DNA of 64,000 nt from contig CM060854.1 of NCBI GenBank assembly GCA_030737835.1, positions 6,892,860-6,956,859 of the forward strand. Reading direction: 5' to 3'. This stretch comes from Acorus gramineus. Lineage: Eukaryota; Streptophyta; Magnoliopsida; Acorales; Acoraceae. Made by a program: the position numbers and the translations under genes. Shown piece by piece: positions 60,001 to 64,000 of this stretch. How positions within the stretch are numbered: the first letter of the stretch is position 1; every line of letters begins with the position of its first letter. The notes below the pieces were generated by a model, which was given only the letters and a program-made list of their open reading frames with translations, did not search any database and was not told where the DNA came from.

Positions 60001-61276
60001 TCCCTTCAAGTATTTTGCTTTAGGATGCTAAACTCAACCTTGTAGAAATATACTACATCACAATCATTATCCTTCATATCGGTGGAACATTCATCCCCAT
60101 TGTCCTCTTAGACCTTCCCCATTTCCTAATAAACCATTGTCCCCTTAACCTTTTGCATCTAGCACACAACTCCGCTTCATCAAATAAAAAGGCCATCTCC
60201 CAGAGTAGGTGGCATGGTCCTAACCTCTCTTTTTTTCCCTAGAAAGTGTCCGCTCTCAGGACTAAAACACCAAGCACTTTCCCATATTAGTTCGACACTT
60301 TCCCATTGCTCCAAGCAATGACCTCTATCCGCTTCATCAAATATAAAACTTTATTTGAAATAGTGCCTCCTAATTTTATGTCAAATACGAATGGAAGGGA
60401 ACCATTGCCTTCATTAGATACCAAAGTGTTCACTGCACACACGCGAAGTATATTTGAGTGAATGAGAATGACCCCATAGTGGTTCTCTCATATTATTGAG
60501 TTGGTTTTTAGCTTTGGCCACAACCTCTCTCGTTCTTTTCTATGTTTTTTTCCCCTTGTCTCGTAATCTTGTTTTCTTGGAATTGTTGTGACGGGCAGCT
60601 TCCTTATCTATACTTACAGAGATAAAATTTGGGTAACTCCCAATTTCACTCAATAATATAAAAAATGTTAGACAAAACCACGTTTACAATCCACCTGCAG
60701 TCTGCAAACATTTTGATTTTTCTAAAAACAATATATATATCATCTAATGAGGTATACAATTTTATTTAAAAAATGAATTCTATACTTCAACAAATTATAT
60801 GGACCCATTTATAGAAAATGTGGAACTGCAAGCGGGGCTGTAGAAGGGACTGTGTGTAACATCCACTTTACTAGTTTACCTCAAATAATAATTAATTAGA
60901 TCCACCCCAACAGTTTTTTAAACCAAAAAAAAAAAAAAAAAAATTCCACAAAACAATGAATTTGGTAGATTGCGCATAAATGAAAGAGAGAGAGAGAGAC
61001 CTGGCAGACACGATGCCAAAGACGGTGAGGGCCGCCGGAGACGACGTCATTGCAGAAGGTGGACTTCCCACTGCCTGGAGCACCCACCATCATCACCACA
61101 ACTTGTTTGCCCAAAGTCCCTCCCTCCACTTCTGTTCATAATGCATATCACAGATATCAAATCAAAAGTGTAATTGATAGAGAGAGAGAGAGAGAGAGAT
61201 GGATGAAGATAGGAGGAATGGAGAGACCTTTGGAGGAATCAGCATCCATTTGGACAGCAGGGTTCTCCTCCATCAT
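57057..61276 (-). CDS. aprataxin-like DNA-repair protein: P-loop kinase, macro, HIT and zinc-finger domains (bHLH140-like)
   Basis: Plant homologue of aprataxin, which removes AMP left at DNA 5' ends by abortive ligation. It is fused to a polynucleotide-kinase-like P-loop domain and a macrodomain. Six exons join in frame on the minus strand: 61276-61228, 61131-61001, 59763-58823, 58518-57732, 57648-57478 and 57383-57057, giving 801 residues. Walker A is GAPGSGKS (33-40), then VFIDRCNLDREQR. The macrodomain (about 340-510) shows ANATNWRLKPGGGGVNAAIF. The HIT domain starts near 637 (AKKHILILSRLNGLDEL) and holds the catalytic QLHLHVIS (His701 and His703) and LKNKKHWNSFNT. The zinc finger is Cys759, Cys762, His775 and Cys779. 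Aprataxin's first triad His is Gln here, which I recall as usual in plants. The Arabidopsis counterpart is catalogued as bHLH140; I see no bHLH. The first of two adjacent ATGs was taken as the start. Confidence 0.92.
59764..61000 (-). other. intron 2 of the aprataxin-like gene, with a family-B MITE
   Basis: A GT-AG intron of about 1.24 kb. A repeat-like segment at about 60663-60860 begins AATGTTAGACAAAACC and ends TGTGTGTAACATCC. It carries AATATATATATCATCTAATG inside, matching the family seen at 12.7 and 61.5 kb. No nested gene. Confidence 0.6.
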
Positions 61277-61492
61277 CAATCAAGCTGGGGAAACGAGCCC
61301 TGTGATTTTGGGGGATGGAAACTGTATTAAACATGTGGGGGAGGGTGGTGGTGGGTTTCATGTTCTGATTTCTTGGTGTTTTGTTGGCCTTTGATTCAGT
61401 GGGCCTCTAATATAATGGGCTTTCAGACATCCAGTCCATTTTAAACCCATTTTTAGTCTTCTTATCTCTGAGAGTATGTATACATAGTACCT

Positions 61493-61731
61493 TCTAGAAA
61501 GAGTGCTGTTACACAACCTTGCGTATGTACTCGTATTAATAAGATATATGTTTTGATAGAAATTTTTTATAAATATATTCCTGCATTCAATGGAGTATAT
61601 GTTTTAATTTTTTATAAAAAAATATGTATGTCATTAGATGAAGTATACTACTTTATAAAAAAAATTCAAAATGTGTGTGGACTGGAATTGAGAATGAAAA
61701 AAGGGTCATACGTAACATTATCTTTCTAGAA
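61493..61731. mobile_element. MITE, family B (GTTACACA type)
   Basis: The left end TCTAGAAAGAGTGCTGTTAC is matched by the complement of the right end, TCTAGAAAGATAATGTTACG. The interior contains AATAAGATATATG and CATTAGATGAAGTATACT phrases shared with 12.7 and 60.7 kb. It is about 240 bp and non-coding. Confidence 0.6.
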
Positions 61732-62372
61732 AACGAGATGTACCCTAAAGACACGGTTTGCTTGTAGCTTTATTAGTAGTAATATTTCAGTTTTATGTAT
61801 AATCTCTTATCCAAATACCAGGAAGAGAGAAACATAAAGGAAAATGATATGATCAACTTATGTGCGGTTCTCATCGATTTTTTTAAGAAAGAATACACTA
61901 CGATAACCAATGTACCAGTGTACTTTTTTTTTTTGAAAAACATTTTTTTTTTTTTATTCATTACGATAGTATAGTATATAATACCATAATAAATATATAT
62001 TGCACTATCATAATATATAAGTGGTTAGGGATCATTTTTAAAATACAAACAAGGTTGCAAAACAGAATGAATGAATAATGCTCCAGTTTCTTTTCACTCG
62101 ATGGGTTGGGATTTTACTGTTACTTATTATATATGGGCTGGATATAAACCTTATATTGTTGGCTAAACTGACCTTCAATAATAATAATAATTAGATATGG
62201 TTTTCTCAAAAGACAGATTTTGATGATTAGATTACATGAATAATGCATGATTAAAATGTTTTTGTTATGACGAATATCATTTTCTCGGTGTCATGTCCTT
62301 CAATGTATAATGAAAAAATAAGTGATGCTAATGGGATATAATAATCTCCAATGTAATTCCATCGATAATAAG
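61732..62372. other. intergenic, no gene seen
   Basis: AT-rich sequence with T-runs at about 61924 and 61946 and an ATA repeat at about 62178. No protein or RNA gene was identified. Confidence 0.45.
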
Positions 62373-63304
62373 ATGGGCGGATATCTGCACCCCGAGTTAC
62401 AAGAAACCTACTCTTTTTTTTAAAAAAAAATTATGTACTGTAGCAGTAAACGGAAATCCACCTCGCCATTCCCTTTGGCGACAGTGGTGAATGATGGTCG
62501 CCAGAGGTTTTGACGAGTGTACCAATCCAGGTCGGCATTCCTTCTGGCGACAGTGTTGAAGTGTGGTCGTCCGAAGGCTCGGCGAGCTAAAGTAAGAGAA
62601 TAAATTCACATTTTTATAAGTTTCAAACCAAATAGATAAATTTCACATTTAAACACATATAACAGACAGACATAGCAGCATTTAAAACACATCAAAATAT
62701 GATGTTAGCATTTATAACACATCAAAATACGATGTTAGCATTCCATAACGAATCATTCATATGACTACAATACAAAATACATGTTCAAATTATTTTTATG
62801 TTAATTTTTATTTTTTGAAAAAATGAGTAATTGTTTTTATTGGATTGGTTATTTATTTTTATATATGAAAAAATCAATATAGTCACATGAATGGTTGTGG
62901 AATTTGAACATGTATTTTGTTGTGTAGTCACGTGAATGGTTGGTTATGGAATGCGAACGTCATATTTTGATGTGTTTTAAATGCTGCTATGGCTGTCTGT
63001 TATATGTGTTTAAATGTGAAATTTGTCTATTTGGTTTGAAACTTGTAAAAATGTGAATTTATTCTCTTACTTTAGCTCGCCGGGCCTTCGGGCGACCACA
63101 CTTCAACACCGTCGCCAGAAGAAATGCCGACCTGGGTTGGTACACTCGCCAGAACCTCTGGCGACCATCATTCACCACCGTCGTCAGAGGGAATGACGAC
63201 CTCGGGGTGGGTTTACGTTTACTGCTATAGTACATAATTTATTTATTTTTTTTTAAAAAAAAGGGGTGGGTTTCTTGTAACTCGGGGTGCGGAGATCGGC
63301 GCCC
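62373..63304. mobile_element. foldback element with about 410-bp arms
   Basis: The left arm starts near GGGCGGATATCTGCACCCCG at 62375. The right arm ends with its complement, GGGGTGCGGAGATCGGCGCCC. The arms stay nearly complementary through GAGTTACAAGAAACC, TGGCGACAGTG, AAGTGTGGTCG, GGCGAGCTAAAGTAAGAGAA and TAAAACACATCAAAATA, leaving about 100 bp of AT-rich loop at 62795-62895. TAATAAG flanks both sides (62366-62372 and 63305-63311). There is no coding sequence. Low divergence between arms implies a young insertion or ongoing conversion. Confidence 0.9.
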
Positions 63305-64000
63305 TAATAAGGTTATATGCAAATATTGTTATTGACGTAAGATATTGGAAGAAACCAAGGTTTCCACTTTAGTAGACCTGTCTTTCTATTTTGTGATGAT
63401 TATGATGACCCACAATTGATTTTGGAAAAAAATATTGATTGTAAGAATATCTTTAAAATACTACTTATAACTTGATAGAGATAGAAAAAAACTAAAAAAA
63501 CATTCAAAAAACTCTTTTTAGCCAAGAACTAAAAGACTCCTAAAAAAAATTCTCTTCAAAAATAGGGAGCCTTTTATAGTTTTTGTGGATTTTGTTTCTT
63601 GATATTGCAGGTATAGTATGGAGAACTGACTGGGAGGTGAATGATGAATTTTGGGTGAGTTTATATGTTATATATATATATATTTTTCATTGTTAATCTA
63701 TTATAATAGTTGGAAACTTGGAATGTAGGCAATTTTGATTTATTGGAGAGATGTATCTATGGATTTGAATACTTTGTTAGAGAGTTAATATTTGAATCAT
63801 GTTTGGCTTTAATCATTTCATGTTTTTTATCATTTTATGCTTGGACATTTATAATTAATAGATATGATATGAGTTTTTGGTGATTTCAAATAATAATATA
63901 GAAAGAATGATAAGGTTTTTGGATGTCAAAGAAAAATGACCTTTTACATATCAACTCATCTTTCCCCAAAAGAAAGGCTGGGCTTTTGGAGATTAAAGTA
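63305..64000. other. intergenic, no gene seen
   Basis: AT-rich with a TA microsatellite at about 63668-63683. No coding or RNA gene was identified up to the window edge. Confidence 0.45.

Overview
This window is nuclear DNA of a flowering plant. It is AT-rich and intron-rich, and crowded with small non-autonomous transposons. Six protein-coding genes can be rebuilt exon by exon with intact reading frames: a BAG-family co-chaperone (minus), EIN2, the central ethylene-signalling protein (plus), the 25-residue ribosomal protein eL41 (plus), an Fcf2-type pre-rRNA processing factor (plus), pyruvate decarboxylase (plus) and an aprataxin-like DNA-repair protein with kinase, macro and HIT domains, often labelled bHLH140 (minus). 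Two features lean toward a non-grass monocot or early-diverging angiosperm: the EIN2 first-helix motif reads D-L-G-K, as I recall for rice, rather than D-P-G-K as in eudicots, and the first exon of PDC is strongly GC-rich. This placement is an inference, not a firm call.

Layout. 0-3.2 kb: intergenic, with one MITE. 3.2-7.7 kb: BAG gene. 8.05-9.08 kb: a Pack-MULE-like element with long terminal inverted repeats around a GC-rich, apparently captured coding fragment. 9-16.4 kb: AT-rich desert with MITEs and a frameshifted ATL-type RING-H2 remnant that lacks the RING. 16.5-26.4 kb: EIN2 with a non-coding leader exon, a 3.2-kb intron holding a recent 325-bp tandem duplication, and four 21-residue repeats in the cytosolic part. 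28.4-28.7 kb: eL41 with typical ribosomal-protein promoter motifs. 29-37.8 kb: degraded tandem duplication and several MITEs and foldback elements. 37.9-41.8 kb: Fcf2 with an inferred leader intron carrying a 5'-inverted LINE copy. 42.6-44.7 kb: second copy of the first MITE, a Copia-type LTR and a 35-bp tandem repeat. 48.2-51.9 kb: PDC. 53.2-54.4 kb: GMP synthase pseudogene fragment followed by a second 35-bp tandem array related to the first. 55.3-56.8 kb: two MITEs. 57.1-61.3 kb: aprataxin-like gene. 62.4-63.3 kb: a near-perfect foldback element.

The six genes do not form a pathway. EIN2 (ethylene) and PDC (ethanolic fermentation) are both relevant to flooding responses, but nothing in the sequence shows co-regulation. 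eL41 and Fcf2 both concern ribosomes and both have telo-box-like AAACCCTAA motifs (forward or reverse) near their leaders. The most unusual points are the EIN2 repeat and its altered C-terminal basic motif, the two related 35-bp palindromic tandem arrays on either side of PDC, and the host-gene fragments (GMP synthase, ATL, an unidentified coding piece) scattered among the transposons.
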